NCBI GenBank assembly: GCA_021323155.1
Contig: JAJTCI010000020.1
Coordinates: 1-14,358 of the forward strand
Direction: 5' to 3'
DNA length: 14,358 nucleotides
Source of the DNA: Chitinophagaceae bacterium
GTDB taxonomy: Bacteria; Bacteroidota; Bacteroidia; Chitinophagales; Chitinophagaceae
Shown: in pieces, positions 1-6,986 of the stretch
How the letters are laid out: each line of letters starts with the position of its first letter
Position numbering within the stretch: position 1 is the stretch's first letter
The notes under the pieces: generated by a model
Seen by the model: only the letters and a program-made list of their open reading frames with translations
The model's database searches: none
What the model was told of the DNA's origin: nothing
Translations under genes and position numbers: made by a program

Positions 1-597
1 GCAGCCGATATCGGTCATTATATCGGCGATGCGCACGTGCCCCTGCATACTACATTGAATTACGACGGCCAACTCACCAACCAGAAAGGCCTGCATAGTT
101 TATGGGAGAGCATGGTGCCTGAGCTCCAGCTGAATGGTTACAACCTGGACTCGGAAAGAAAGGCCCGCTATCTCGACGATCCGGCCGCTGCCATATGGGG
201 CGTGATCCGCAGTTCCTTCACTATGGTGCCTGGTGTACTAGGTGTTGAGCGGGACATATCTATGAAGTTTACAGACAGCACGAAGTACAGGGTGCAGATG
301 CGAAACGGGCGCGAATCAAAAAGTTACTCCACCGCCTTCGCCACGGAATACGGCAACGTACTGCGAGCTACTATCAACGAACGGTTACTTGCTTCTGCAA
401 ATATGATCGCTGATTTCTGGTACACATCATGGGTGGACGCCGGCAAACCGGATGTTGAAGACATTACCACGAATTTCAAAAAGGCTGACAGAAAAGAATT
501 GAGGAAGGAGATCCGGTCATACAAAAGGAATTCACTGGTCAACGATAGCCTGCTCATCGCGCGGAAACGAGCGGCACGATCAGGAAGTTCGGAGTAA
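1..597 (+). CDS. S1/P1 nuclease-like / zinc-dependent phospholipase C family protein, 5' partial
   Basis: The frame is open from the first base, so the gene starts upstream of the window; 198 codons and a TAA stop are visible. The first visible residues carry the zinc-site pattern of the S1/P1 nuclease and phospholipase C superfamily: His6-x3-Asp10, His16 (in VPLH) and His32-x3-Glu36 (in GLHSLWE). In P1 nuclease the last ligand is Asp, so Glu36 is a variation. A GTG at 37 is an unlikely start because it would remove the first ligands. The family comprises metal-dependent phosphodiesterases, usually exported, acting on nucleic acids or phospholipids; the substrate cannot be told here and the signal peptide would lie outside. 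The C-terminal 60 residues are basic. The 3' end overlaps the convergent FAD oxidoreductase gene by 18 bp, so no terminator separates them. Sure of the superfamily, not of the substrate. Confidence 0.8.
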   Translation, partial: AADIGHYIGDAHVPLHTTLNYDGQLTNQKGLHSLWESMVPELQLNGYNLDSERKARYLDDPAAAIWGVIRSSFTMVPGVLGVERDISMKFTDSTKYRVQMRNGRESKSYSTAFATEYGNVLRATINERLLASANMIADFWYTSWVDAGKPDVEDITTNFKKADRKELRKEIRSYKRNSLVNDSLLIARKRAARSGSSE

Positions 598-2184
598 TTT
601 GTCACAGATCATGGCCGCCACTTTTTCTCCGTCCATCGCGGCGCTCACGATGCCACCGGCGTAACCGGCTCCTTCGCCGCAGGGATAAAGCCCGGCCACC
701 TGCGGATGTTCCAGCGTGGTCTCATTTCTCGGTATCCGCACCGGGGAGGAGGTGCGGCTTTCTGTTGCAACCACCACGGCATCGTTGGTATAATAGCCGC
801 GCATCTTTTTCCCGAATGCTTTCAGGGCCTGCACCAGGTTGTTGTGAACAAAGGAGGGCAACACCGAGCGAAGATCCACAGAACGGATACCAGGGAGATA
901 ACTGCAATCCGGTAACGAAACGGAGAGGCTATCATTGCAGAAATCGACCAATCGCTGGGCTGGTGCTACCTGCAGGCCCCCACCCGCGGTGAATGCCGCT
1001 TTCTCCACCGCGTTTTGGAATTCCATCAACAATAAGGGATCATTTGCATCACCCTTAGACCTTTCACCTTTGCTTTTTGTCTTAAAGAAAGCGACCGCGT
1101 CCTTTATGTCCACGCTCACCACCATGCCGCTGTTCGCATAGGGGTTGTTGCGCTTACTAGGGCTCCAGCCATTTACGACCAATCCATCGGGTTCAGTGGA
1201 AGCGGGAGCGATAATGCCGCCCGGGCACATGCAAAAACTAAATACTCCTTTTTCATTCACCTGTTCTACCAGGCTGTAGGAGGCAGGCGGTAATAAAGGG
1301 TCGCGCAGCGGGCAATGGTATTGGATCGAGTCGATCAGACTTTGCGGGTGCTCCACGCGTACACCTAAAGCGAATGGTTTTGCTTCGACCAGGATATCCT
1401 TTTCATGTAAGAGCCGGAAAATATCCCTTGCTGAATGGCCAGTTGCAAGTATAATCGCGTCACCCTTAATATTATCGCCATCCGCGGTAGTAACACCAGT
1501 GATGCTTCCATTTCCCGTCTGAAGGCCGATGACTTTCTTCCCGAAATGGAACTCACCGCCACTGCCTGTTACCTGGTGGCGCATCGCGGTAATGATCTGC
1601 GGTAATTTATTGGTGCCGATATGCGGGTGTGCGTCGTACAGAATTTCTTCTTCCGCGCCGAATTGTACAAGGAGATTCAGCACCCGGTCGATACTTCCTC
1701 TTTTGTTGCTACGTGTATATAGCTTACCATCGCTGTAGGTTCCCGCGCCTCCTTCGCCAAAGCAATAATTACTTTCAGGATTTACGATACCTTCTTTATT
1801 CAATTGCGCGAGATCACGGCGTCTTGCCCTCACATCCTTGCCCCGTTCGAGTACCACTGGCTTAACGCCGAGTTCCAGGCATTTGAGCGCGGCGAACAAG
1901 CCTGCCGGACCCGCGCCGATAATAATGACACGATGGTTGAGTTCGGAAGCATCCCTGAAATTGATCCTGGTGATATCCCGGGGGTGAAAAGGCTCATCGA
2001 TGAAGGCCTGTACCGTGAGATTGATCCATGGTTGCCGGCTCCTGGCGTCGAGGGAACGTTTTAGGATGCGAAAGCCTGTAACCTGCGATGGTTTGGTCCC
2101 GGTAGCTGAAGCAATGTACTGGTTGACGGTAGCTTCGTCAGCCACCTCTGAAGGCTTTAGCCTTAAGGAAAGTTTTTGTTGCAT
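580..2184 (-). CDS. FAD-dependent oxidoreductase, COG2509-type (putative dehydrogenase)
   Basis: 534 residues. An N-terminal region of about 80 residues precedes a Rossmann FAD-binding motif, GAGPAGLFAAL at about 90-100, with the acidic ribose-binding residue in VLERG near 115. A second conserved block, CFGEGGAGTYSDGKLYTR near 145-160, and the C-terminal GLYPCGEGAGYAGGIVSAA with a following Asp-Gly are characteristic of the uncharacterised FAD-dependent dehydrogenase family COG2509. It has no signal peptide or membrane segment, so it is probably cytoplasmic. The reaction and substrate are unknown for the family. The ATG at 2184 fits the family length; no Shine-Dalgarno sequence is visible, as is usual in Bacteroidota. 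It lies 34 nt downstream of the DUF3127 gene on the same strand and may be co-transcribed with it. Its 3' end overlaps the convergent nuclease-like gene. Confidence 0.85.
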   Translation of the reverse strand: MQQKLSLRLKPSEVADEATVNQYIASATGTKPSQVTGFRILKRSLDARSRQPWINLTVQAFIDEPFHPRDITRINFRDASELNHRVIIIGAGPAGLFAALKCLELGVKPVVLERGKDVRARRRDLAQLNKEGIVNPESNYCFGEGGAGTYSDGKLYTRSNKRGSIDRVLNLLVQFGAEEEILYDAHPHIGTNKLPQIITAMRHQVTGSGGEFHFGKKVIGLQTGNGSITGVTTADGDNIKGDAIILATGHSARDIFRLLHEKDILVEAKPFALGVRVEHPQSLIDSIQYHCPLRDPLLPPASYSLVEQVNEKGVFSFCMCPGGIIAPASTEPDGLVVNGWSPSKRNNPYANSGMVVSVDIKDAVAFFKTKSKGERSKGDANDPLLLMEFQNAVEKAAFTAGGGLQVAPAQRLVDFCNDSLSVSLPDCSYLPGIRSVDLRSVLPSFVHNNLVQALKAFGKKMRGYYTNDAVVVATESRTSSPVRIPRNETTLEHPQVAGLYPCGEGAGYAGGIVSAAMDGEKVAAMICDKLLRTS

Positions 2185-2218
2185 GTTGTTAGGTATTGAT
2201 CCTAAAAAACAAGACTAA

Positions 2219-2593
2219 TCAGAATGGAAGGTCGTCAACCGCGTCGCTGGAAGGAGCATCAGCAGAGAATCCCTGGGATTCGTCAATGGCCTGGCCACCC
2301 AGCTTAACGGTTTCCATTCGCCATGCGTCCAGGTTGGTGATATAATTATCCTTGCCATCCTTCGTCCATTTGCTGCCCTTTATATTGAAAAGCACCTTTA
2401 CCTCGTCACCGATACTAAAACGGTCAGGCATGGCGGTCTTATCCTGTACGCACTGAAATTTTACATAATTTGTAATAGTGCGGCCGTTGATATCTTCAGA
2501 TTTCTCTACAACGAATTCTCTTGTTTTAAACGTTTCAGTTCTTTGGACGATATCAAATTTCGCCACCAGCCTGCCGGTTAGTTCGTAAGACAT
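2219..2593 (-). CDS. DUF3127 domain protein with SSB-like C-terminal tip
   Basis: 124 residues. The N-terminal 90 residues (opening SYELTGRLVAKFDIVQRTE, with KFQCVQDK and FNIKGSKW further on) match what I know of DUF3127, a small Bacteroidota family with an expected OB-fold. The last 30 residues are low-complexity and end in DAVDDLPF. That closely resembles the acidic, Phe-ending tip of bacterial single-stranded DNA-binding proteins (DDDIPF in E. coli SSB), which recruits repair and replication partners. A role in binding single-stranded DNA or RNA is therefore a reasonable inference but is not shown. The family is Bacteroidota-typical, which supports the host assignment. The ATG at 2593 has no visible ribosome-binding site. 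The gene is divergent from the 5'-nucleotidase lipoprotein gene and is probably the first gene of a unit with the downstream FAD oxidoreductase. Confidence 0.88.
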   Translation of the reverse strand: MSYELTGRLVAKFDIVQRTETFKTREFVVEKSEDINGRTITNYVKFQCVQDKTAMPDRFSIGDEVKVLFNIKGSKWTKDGKDNYITNLDAWRMETVKLGGQAIDESQGFSADAPSSDAVDDLPF

Positions 2594-2701
2594 AATTAAT
2601 CAAAATTTATAACGGGCAAATTAAGCTTAAAATCTCCGTTTGCGAAGCAAAAAACTTTGTCGTTTCAGGTGCGTGTTTGTACCTTAACCTTCCACATCAC
2701 A

Positions 2702-3448
2702 ATGAATAGTCATCTCCGTTTTTTCCTTATTGTTTCACTGGTTGCCATTCAGGCATGTACGCCTCCAAGACTGGTGCCGGCCAGTTTGAACTATAAGAAT
2801 TACCCGGTGACCGGCAACCTGGAACCTGATTCATCCGTTTTAAGGATGATTTCATTTTACAGCGACAGTGTCAACAAGAAGATGGACCAGGTGATCGGTT
2901 TTGCTGTCAACTCACTTAATAAGAGACAACCTGAAGGCGTACTCGGAAATTTCTTTACTGACGCCATGATGGAAATGGCCGCCCGCCGTTTTAATCGTAA
3001 AGTAGATGTCGCGGTAATGAACCCCGGTGGGATACGTTCTTACATCTCGCCTGGTGATATTACTGTAGGTAAGATATACCAGTTAATGCCTTTCGATAAC
3101 CTGCTTGTACTGCAGGAGATCAAAGGATCGGTATTAAAAGCTTTTCTCGATCACACTGCCAGTAGCGGGGGGTGGCCGGTAAAAGGGATAACGATGCAGA
3201 TCAAGAACCGCAAGGCGGTCAATATATTTATCGAGGGCAAACCGCTTGATGAAAATGCTGTTTACACGATGGCCAACTCAGACTACCTGGCCAATGGCGG
3301 CGATTACAGCGAGATGCTGAGACCGGTACCACAGTTGAACCTCGGTTATCTCTTCCGTGACGCGCTGATTGAATATGTACAACAGTTAACGAAGGAAGGT
3401 AAACCCGTATCTGCTAACCTCGAAAACCGGGTGAGCAATGCCAATTGA
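2702..3448 (+). CDS. 5'-nucleotidase C-terminal domain lipoprotein
   Basis: 248 residues from the ATG at 2702. This start is chosen over a TTG at 2657 because it puts a hydrophobic signal (RFFLIVSLVAIQAC) right at the N-terminus with a lipobox-like cysteine at residue 19; Gln at -2 is slightly unusual. The mature part is the 5'-nucleotidase C-terminal (substrate-binding) domain: NPGGIR at about 107-112, PFDN at 130-133 and NSDYLANGGD at 192-201. These loops normally bind the nucleobase and complete the active site of periplasmic 5'-nucleotidases. The catalytic metallophosphoesterase domain is absent here and is encoded by the next gene, whose ATG overlaps this stop by 11 bp. The two products probably work together as a split nucleotidase or UDP-sugar hydrolase in the cell envelope; assembly into one enzyme is inferred. 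Confidence 0.88.
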   Translation: MNSHLRFFLIVSLVAIQACTPPRLVPASLNYKNYPVTGNLEPDSSVLRMISFYSDSVNKKMDQVIGFAVNSLNKRQPEGVLGNFFTDAMMEMAARRFNRKVDVAVMNPGGIRSYISPGDITVGKIYQLMPFDNLLVLQEIKGSVLKAFLDHTASSGGWPVKGITMQIKNRKAVNIFIEGKPLDENAVYTMANSDYLANGGDYSEMLRPVPQLNLGYLFRDALIEYVQQLTKEGKPVSANLENRVSNAN

Positions 3449-4370
3449 CCGGAGAGCTTTTATAAGGAACAGTGGCCTGGCTACCGCGGCGTTAATGGCA
3501 CCGGCGATGCTGCAGGCAAAGGCAACCGAAAGTTCGCCGACGCTTACCATCCTGCACACCAACGACGTGCACAGCAGGTTGGAGCCCTTTCCCAATGATG
3601 GAAGCAGGAATGCCGGTTTGGGAGGAGTTGCCGCGCGTGCGTCTATGATCGCGCAGATAAGGAAGGAAGCAAGTAACGTGTTGTTACTCGATGCCGGTGA
3701 TATGTTCCAGGGTACCCCTTATTTCAATGTTTACAAAGGAGAGCCGGAAATAAAGGCGATGAGCATGATGGGTTATGATGCGGCTACGATGGGCAATCAT
3801 GATTTCGACGCTGGTATTGACAACTTCGCCCAACAGCTGACCCACGCATCATTCCCGATCCTTGTATGTAACTATGATTTCACCGGTACGCCGATGGAAG
3901 GAAAGGCACATCCATACAAAATATTCCAGAAAGGAGACATTAAAGTTGGCGTGCTTGGCGTAGGGATAGAATTGAAGGGTTTGGTGCCGGAAAACCTCTC
4001 CGGAAAGACAAGTTATCAAGACCCGGTAATAAAAGCGAACGAAGTGGCGGATGAATTAAGGAAAAAGCATAAGTGTGATATGATCATATGCCTTTCGCAT
4101 CTTGGCGACAGGTATAATGACGATAGAATAAGCGATGAATTGCTTGCGAAAGAAACTTACGAAATAGACCTGATAATAGGTGCACATACACATAGATTTT
4201 TCGAGGAGCCGAGGAAGTATAAAAACAGGAAAAAGTCAGATGTGATCGTTAACCAGGTGGGGTGGGCTGGTATTCAATTGGGAAGGCTGGATTTCGTTTT
4301 CAACCGGTCGGGAAAGAAAGATTTGGCGCAATCCCATACTGTTGTTATTGGCAAAAAAACAAGTGATTAA
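3438..4370 (+). CDS. Tat-exported metallophosphatase, 5'-nucleotidase N-terminal domain
   Basis: 310 residues. The N-terminus reads DRRAFIRNSG followed by a hydrophobic Ala-rich stretch to about residue 29, a twin-arginine signal, so export as a folded metalloprotein is likely. Calcineurin-like phosphoesterase metal motifs follow in order: NDVH (Asp43, His45), DAGD (Asp85, Asp88), GNHDFDAG (Asn120, His121, Asp122), SHLG (His221) and GAHTH (His250, His252). All residues expected for a two-metal active site are present. The chain stops after this domain, whereas single-chain 5'-nucleotidases continue into the substrate-binding domain carried here by the upstream gene. The ATG at 3438 lies inside the end of that gene (11-bp overlap), which suggests translational coupling. 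The reaction is probably release of phosphate from nucleotides or related phosphomonoesters outside the cytoplasm. Confidence 0.9.
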   Translation: MPIDRRAFIRNSGLATAALMAPAMLQAKATESSPTLTILHTNDVHSRLEPFPNDGSRNAGLGGVAARASMIAQIRKEASNVLLLDAGDMFQGTPYFNVYKGEPEIKAMSMMGYDAATMGNHDFDAGIDNFAQQLTHASFPILVCNYDFTGTPMEGKAHPYKIFQKGDIKVGVLGVGIELKGLVPENLSGKTSYQDPVIKANEVADELRKKHKCDMIICLSHLGDRYNDDRISDELLAKETYEIDLIIGAHTHRFFEEPRKYKNRKKSDVIVNQVGWAGIQLGRLDFVFNRSGKKDLAQSHTVVIGKKTSD

Positions 4371-4390
4371 AAAATTTTTTTTTCAACATA

Positions 4391-4468
4391 ATTTATCCAT
4401 ATTCGCATCCCCGTCCTAGTTTTTCTATACCACCCAATTTTCATAGTAAAAACAAGGATAAATGCGAA
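4391..4468. promoter_or_regulatory. dnaA leader: inverted repeat with one DnaA-box-like site
   Basis: The 143-bp gap between the metallophosphatase stop and dnaA is AT-rich. ATTTATCC (4391-4398) is repeated exactly in inverted orientation as GGATAAAT (4456-4463). The motif TTCGCAT beside the left arm (4402-4408) recurs inverted as ATGCGAA (4462-4468). The left arm holds TTATCCATA (4393-4401), one mismatch from the classical DnaA box TTATCCACA. The right arm shares only the TTATCC core, with three mismatches. Autoregulatory DnaA binding is plausible, and an origin function is possible but unproven. No Bacteroidota -33/-7 promoter consensus was found in the gap, although it must presumably hold the dnaA promoter. 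Confidence 0.4.
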
Positions 4469-4513
4469 AAAAGATACAAGTCTTAACTTAATATAAACGA
4501 CGTCATTTTTTTT

Positions 4514-5944
4514 ATGCCTAAGAATGCTGAATCTGTTTGGAGCAATTGTTTAAAGATCATAAAAGATATTGTAGAATGGCAGCATTTCAAAACGTGGTTT
4601 GAGCCGATCGAGGCAGTTGAATTAAAAGGAAACGTATTACTCATCCAGGTCCCCAGCCAGTTCTTTTACGAATACCTTGAAGAACATTACGTGAATCTCC
4701 TCGCTAAAACATTGAAAAGGGAATTGGGAAAAGATGCAAGACTGGAATACCGCATCATGGTTGACAGTGGTAACAATGGTCGCAACGGTTCGATGGACGT
4801 ACCAGCAGGCAATTTGAAGATCTATTCGAACAACGAAATGGATTTCCCGCTAGTGATCAACAATCCTGTAAAGAACCCTTTTGTTATTCCCGGGCTGAAG
4901 AAGATGCAGATCGATCCGCAGCTCAATCCAATTTATACGTTCGATTCTTTTATAGAAGGTGATTGCAACCGCGTCGCCCGTCGCGCGGGTAAGACGGTTG
5001 CTGAGAAGCCGGGCGCCAATTCATTTAACCCCCTGGTATTATATGGTGGGGTAGGATTGGGCAAGACGCACCTGGCGCAGGGTATCGGCAACGATGTAAA
5101 GCGCCTTCACCCGAATAAGATCGTTCTGTACGTGAGCAGTGAAAAGTTCATCAACCAGTTCCAGGACCACAGCCGCAACAATGCGATCAACGACTTTATC
5201 CATTTTTACCAGCTGATCGACGTACTTATTATAGATGACGTGCAGTTCTTTAGTCGCGCGGAAAAATCACAGGACGCTTTCTTCGCCATATTTAACCACC
5301 TGCACCAGAGTGGTAAGCAACTGGTGCTGACTTCGGATAAGTCACCCAAGGACCTCGATGGAATGCAGGAAAGGTTGCTGAGCCGTTTCCGTTGGGGACT
5401 GAGTGCCGACCTGCAGGTGCCAGATTACGAGACAAGGATCGAGATCCTCGAGCGCAAAATGAAGAACGATGGTTTGGACATGCCCAAGGAAGTAGTGAAG
5501 TACGTGGCATATAATATCAATACCAATATCCGTGAACTGGAAGGGGCATTGATCTCCCTGCTGGCCCAGTCGTCGCTGAACAAGAAAGACATCGACCTCG
5601 AGTTAGCTAAAAAAGTACTACGCAACTTTGTTAAGACCAGCAGCAAAGAGATCACGATCGATGCCATCCAAAAGATGGTGTGCGAGTTCTTTGATGTTTC
5701 TTATGATAAATTACTTCAGAAGACCCGTAAGCGCGAGATCGTGCAGGCAAGGCAGATCACCATGTATCTTGCCAAAGCCTTTACGAAGAATTCGCTTAAG
5801 ACGATCGGGGAGCATTTTGGGGGCCGCGACCATACTACTGTGATCCACAGTTGCCAAACTGTGAAGGACCTGATGGACACCGATTCTATTTTCCGTGAGA
5901 ACGTGATGGAATTAACCCAAAAGGTGCAATTAGCTGCTATGTGA
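4514..5944 (+). CDS. dnaA: Chromosomal replication initiator protein DnaA
   Basis: 476 residues, the normal family length. Domain I (about 1-85) is the N-terminal interaction domain, including VWSNCLKIIKD and WFEPIEAVEL. A short linker domain II runs to about 140. Domain III is the AAA+ ATPase, with Walker A GGVGLGKT at 178-185, Walker B VLIIDDVQF at 237-245 and an LLSRFRWGL segment. Domain IV is the helix-turn-helix that reads DnaA boxes, with the signature GGRDHTTVIHS around 436-446 (Asp439, His440, Thr441, Thr442). The protein binds ATP and melts the chromosomal origin. All key residues are intact. The ATG at 4514 follows a T-run with no Shine-Dalgarno sequence. It is not next to dnaN; a perfect 10-bp terminator hairpin lies 26 bp after the stop, so the gene is probably transcribed alone. 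Confidence 0.98.
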   Translation: MPKNAESVWSNCLKIIKDIVEWQHFKTWFEPIEAVELKGNVLLIQVPSQFFYEYLEEHYVNLLAKTLKRELGKDARLEYRIMVDSGNNGRNGSMDVPAGNLKIYSNNEMDFPLVINNPVKNPFVIPGLKKMQIDPQLNPIYTFDSFIEGDCNRVARRAGKTVAEKPGANSFNPLVLYGGVGLGKTHLAQGIGNDVKRLHPNKIVLYVSSEKFINQFQDHSRNNAINDFIHFYQLIDVLIIDDVQFFSRAEKSQDAFFAIFNHLHQSGKQLVLTSDKSPKDLDGMQERLLSRFRWGLSADLQVPDYETRIEILERKMKNDGLDMPKEVVKYVAYNINTNIRELEGALISLLAQSSLNKKDIDLELAKKVLRNFVKTSSKEITIDAIQKMVCEFFDVSYDKLLQKTRKREIVQARQITMYLAKAFTKNSLKTIGEHFGGRDHTTVIHSCQTVKDLMDTDSIFRENVMELTQKVQLAAM

Positions 5945-5970
5945 GAACCAATTGAACGACCAGAACTTTT

Positions 5971-6004
5971 ATCCCGGCCATATCGTTGGCCGGGATTTTT
6001 GTTT
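5971..6004 (+). terminator. Intrinsic terminator of dnaA
   Basis: A perfect 10-bp stem ATCCCGGCCA / TGGCCGGGAT (5971-5980 and 5987-5996) with a six-base loop is followed by TTTT, G, TTT. It lies 26 bp after the dnaA stop. Confidence 0.92.
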
Positions 6005-6083
6005 CATACCACTATCATAGCGAACCTGGTATCCTGCTGAATGCCATATGGCCGTAAAGCCTATAGATTTATGAAAATTCATA

Positions 6084-6114
6084 TTTGGAGTTTACCATTT
6101 TACGGCTATTTTTG
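6084..6114 (+). promoter_or_regulatory. Bacteroidota-type promoter of tRNA-Ser
   Basis: TTTG at 6084-6087 and TATTTTTG at 6107-6114 match the known Bacteroidota -33 (TTTG) and -7 (TAnnTTTG) elements exactly, separated by 19 bp. Transcription would start near 6120, about 15 nt before the tRNA. The position between the dnaA terminator and the tRNA supports the call. Confidence 0.65.
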
Positions 6115-6134
6115 CCGTCCTTATTAATCAGCCC

Positions 6135-6223
6135 GGTGAGGTGGATGAGTGGCTGAAATCAGTAGTTTGCTAAACTGCCGTACGGGTTAAACTGTACCGC
6201 GGGTTCGAATCCCGCCCTCACCG
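6135..6223 (+). tRNA. tRNA-Ser (anticodon GCU)
   Basis: An 89-nt class II tRNA. The acceptor stem is GGTGAGG / CCTCACC (6135-6141, 6216-6222) with discriminator G at 6223, as in serine tRNAs. The anticodon stem is GTAGT / ACTGC (6162-6166, 6174-6178; one G-U) around the loop TTGCTAA, giving anticodon GCT at 6169-6171, which reads AGC and AGU. A long variable arm (GTACGG paired with CTGTAC, one wobble) identifies a type II tRNA. The T arm is GCGGG-TTCGAAT-CCCGC (6199-6215). CCA is not encoded (CAA follows the discriminator) and must be added enzymatically. It has its own promoter and terminator. Confidence 0.97.
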
Positions 6224-6234
6224 CAAGAATTCCA

Positions 6235-6286
6235 ACTCACCCGACATAACCCGGTTTACCGGGTGACCGTCCGGGTGAGTTTTTTT
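6235..6286 (+). terminator. Nested-hairpin intrinsic terminator after tRNA-Ser
   Basis: The outer stem ACTCACCCG / CGGGTGAGT (6235-6243, 6272-6280) encloses a second perfect hairpin ACCCGGT-TT-ACCGGGT (6249-6264). Seven Ts follow (6280-6286). The minus-strand side has no T-run, so it mainly stops rightward transcription and protects the convergent response-regulator gene. Confidence 0.85.
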
Positions 6287-6299
6287 ATCAGGCTAACTA

Positions 6300-6986
6300 T
6301 CAGCTGTTTCTTTCTATCAGCTTATACCCATAACCCCTGATGGTGAGTATCTCTACCGACTTATCACAATCCAGGTAGTTGCGTAACCTGTTGATATAAA
6401 CATTCATGGTTTTGCTGTTGAAGGCGTTGTCGCTCCCCCATAATTCCGACAGGAGCACCTGGCGATCAACAACGGTTGATTTGGCCTCACAGAGTCTTTT
6501 GAGCAGCTCTACTTCTTTATAAGAAAGTTGAAACCGGTTGGAGTCATTTGCCAGTTCGTGTGTAGAGGAGTTCAAGGTGAAGCTGCCCAATTTATACACG
6601 TTATGTGCAGCAGGCGAAACGTTGCCTGCCACCCTGGCAAAAGACCTGATCCTTGCAATTAGTTCTTCCATCACAAAAGGTTTCCTGATGTAGTCATTGC
6701 ATCCAAGGTCGAAAGCTTTCACCAGGTCATCGGTGAGGGGCTTGGCGGTGAGCATGATAATCGGTACATCTTTATTGACCGCCCTGATCTGTTTTACGGC
6801 GCTGAATCCATCACTTCCCGGCATCATGATATCAATAAGGACGATTTTGGGATCCAGCGAAGCGAAAAGGCGGTAGCCATCTTCACCATTGTGCGCATAT
6901 GATACATCAAATCCATAGAGGGCAAGTGTATCCTTTAAGATCTGGCAAAGCTCCACCTGGTCTTCTATCAACAAGATCGGTATCAT
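6300..6986 (-). CDS. OmpR/PhoB-family response regulator
   Basis: 228 residues. The receiver domain (about 2-118) has the acidic pair Glu8/Asp9, the phospho-acceptor Asp52 in LIDIMMPG, Thr80 in IIMLT and Lys102 in YIRKPF, so it should be phosphorylatable. A linker leads to a winged-helix DNA-binding domain (about 129-226), recognisable from LSYKEVELLKRL, SELWG, NVYINRLRNYL and the C-terminal TIRGYGYKL. It is the transcription-factor half of a two-component system. The ATG at 6986 overlaps the TGA of the kinase gene (ATGA, 4 bp), which indicates translational coupling and a cognate pair. It resembles the RprY-type regulators of Bacteroides in layout, but target genes cannot be read from the sequence; the divergent outer-membrane protein gene is one candidate. 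Confidence 0.95.
   Translation of the reverse strand: MIPILLIEDQVELCQILKDTLALYGFDVSYAHNGEDGYRLFASLDPKIVLIDIMMPGSDGFSAVKQIRAVNKDVPIIMLTAKPLTDDLVKAFDLGCNDYIRKPFVMEELIARIRSFARVAGNVSPAAHNVYKLGSFTLNSSTHELANDSNRFQLSYKEVELLKRLCEAKSTVVDRQVLLSELWGSDNAFNSKTMNVYINRLRNYLDCDKSVEILTIRGYGYKLIERNS

Noticed and set aside
324..605. Minus-strand reading frame opposite the nuclease-like gene
   Set aside because: It is antisense to a clear family member and has no recognisable domain; treated as a shadow, like the other opposite-strand frames inside dnaA, the receptor gene and the caspase gene.
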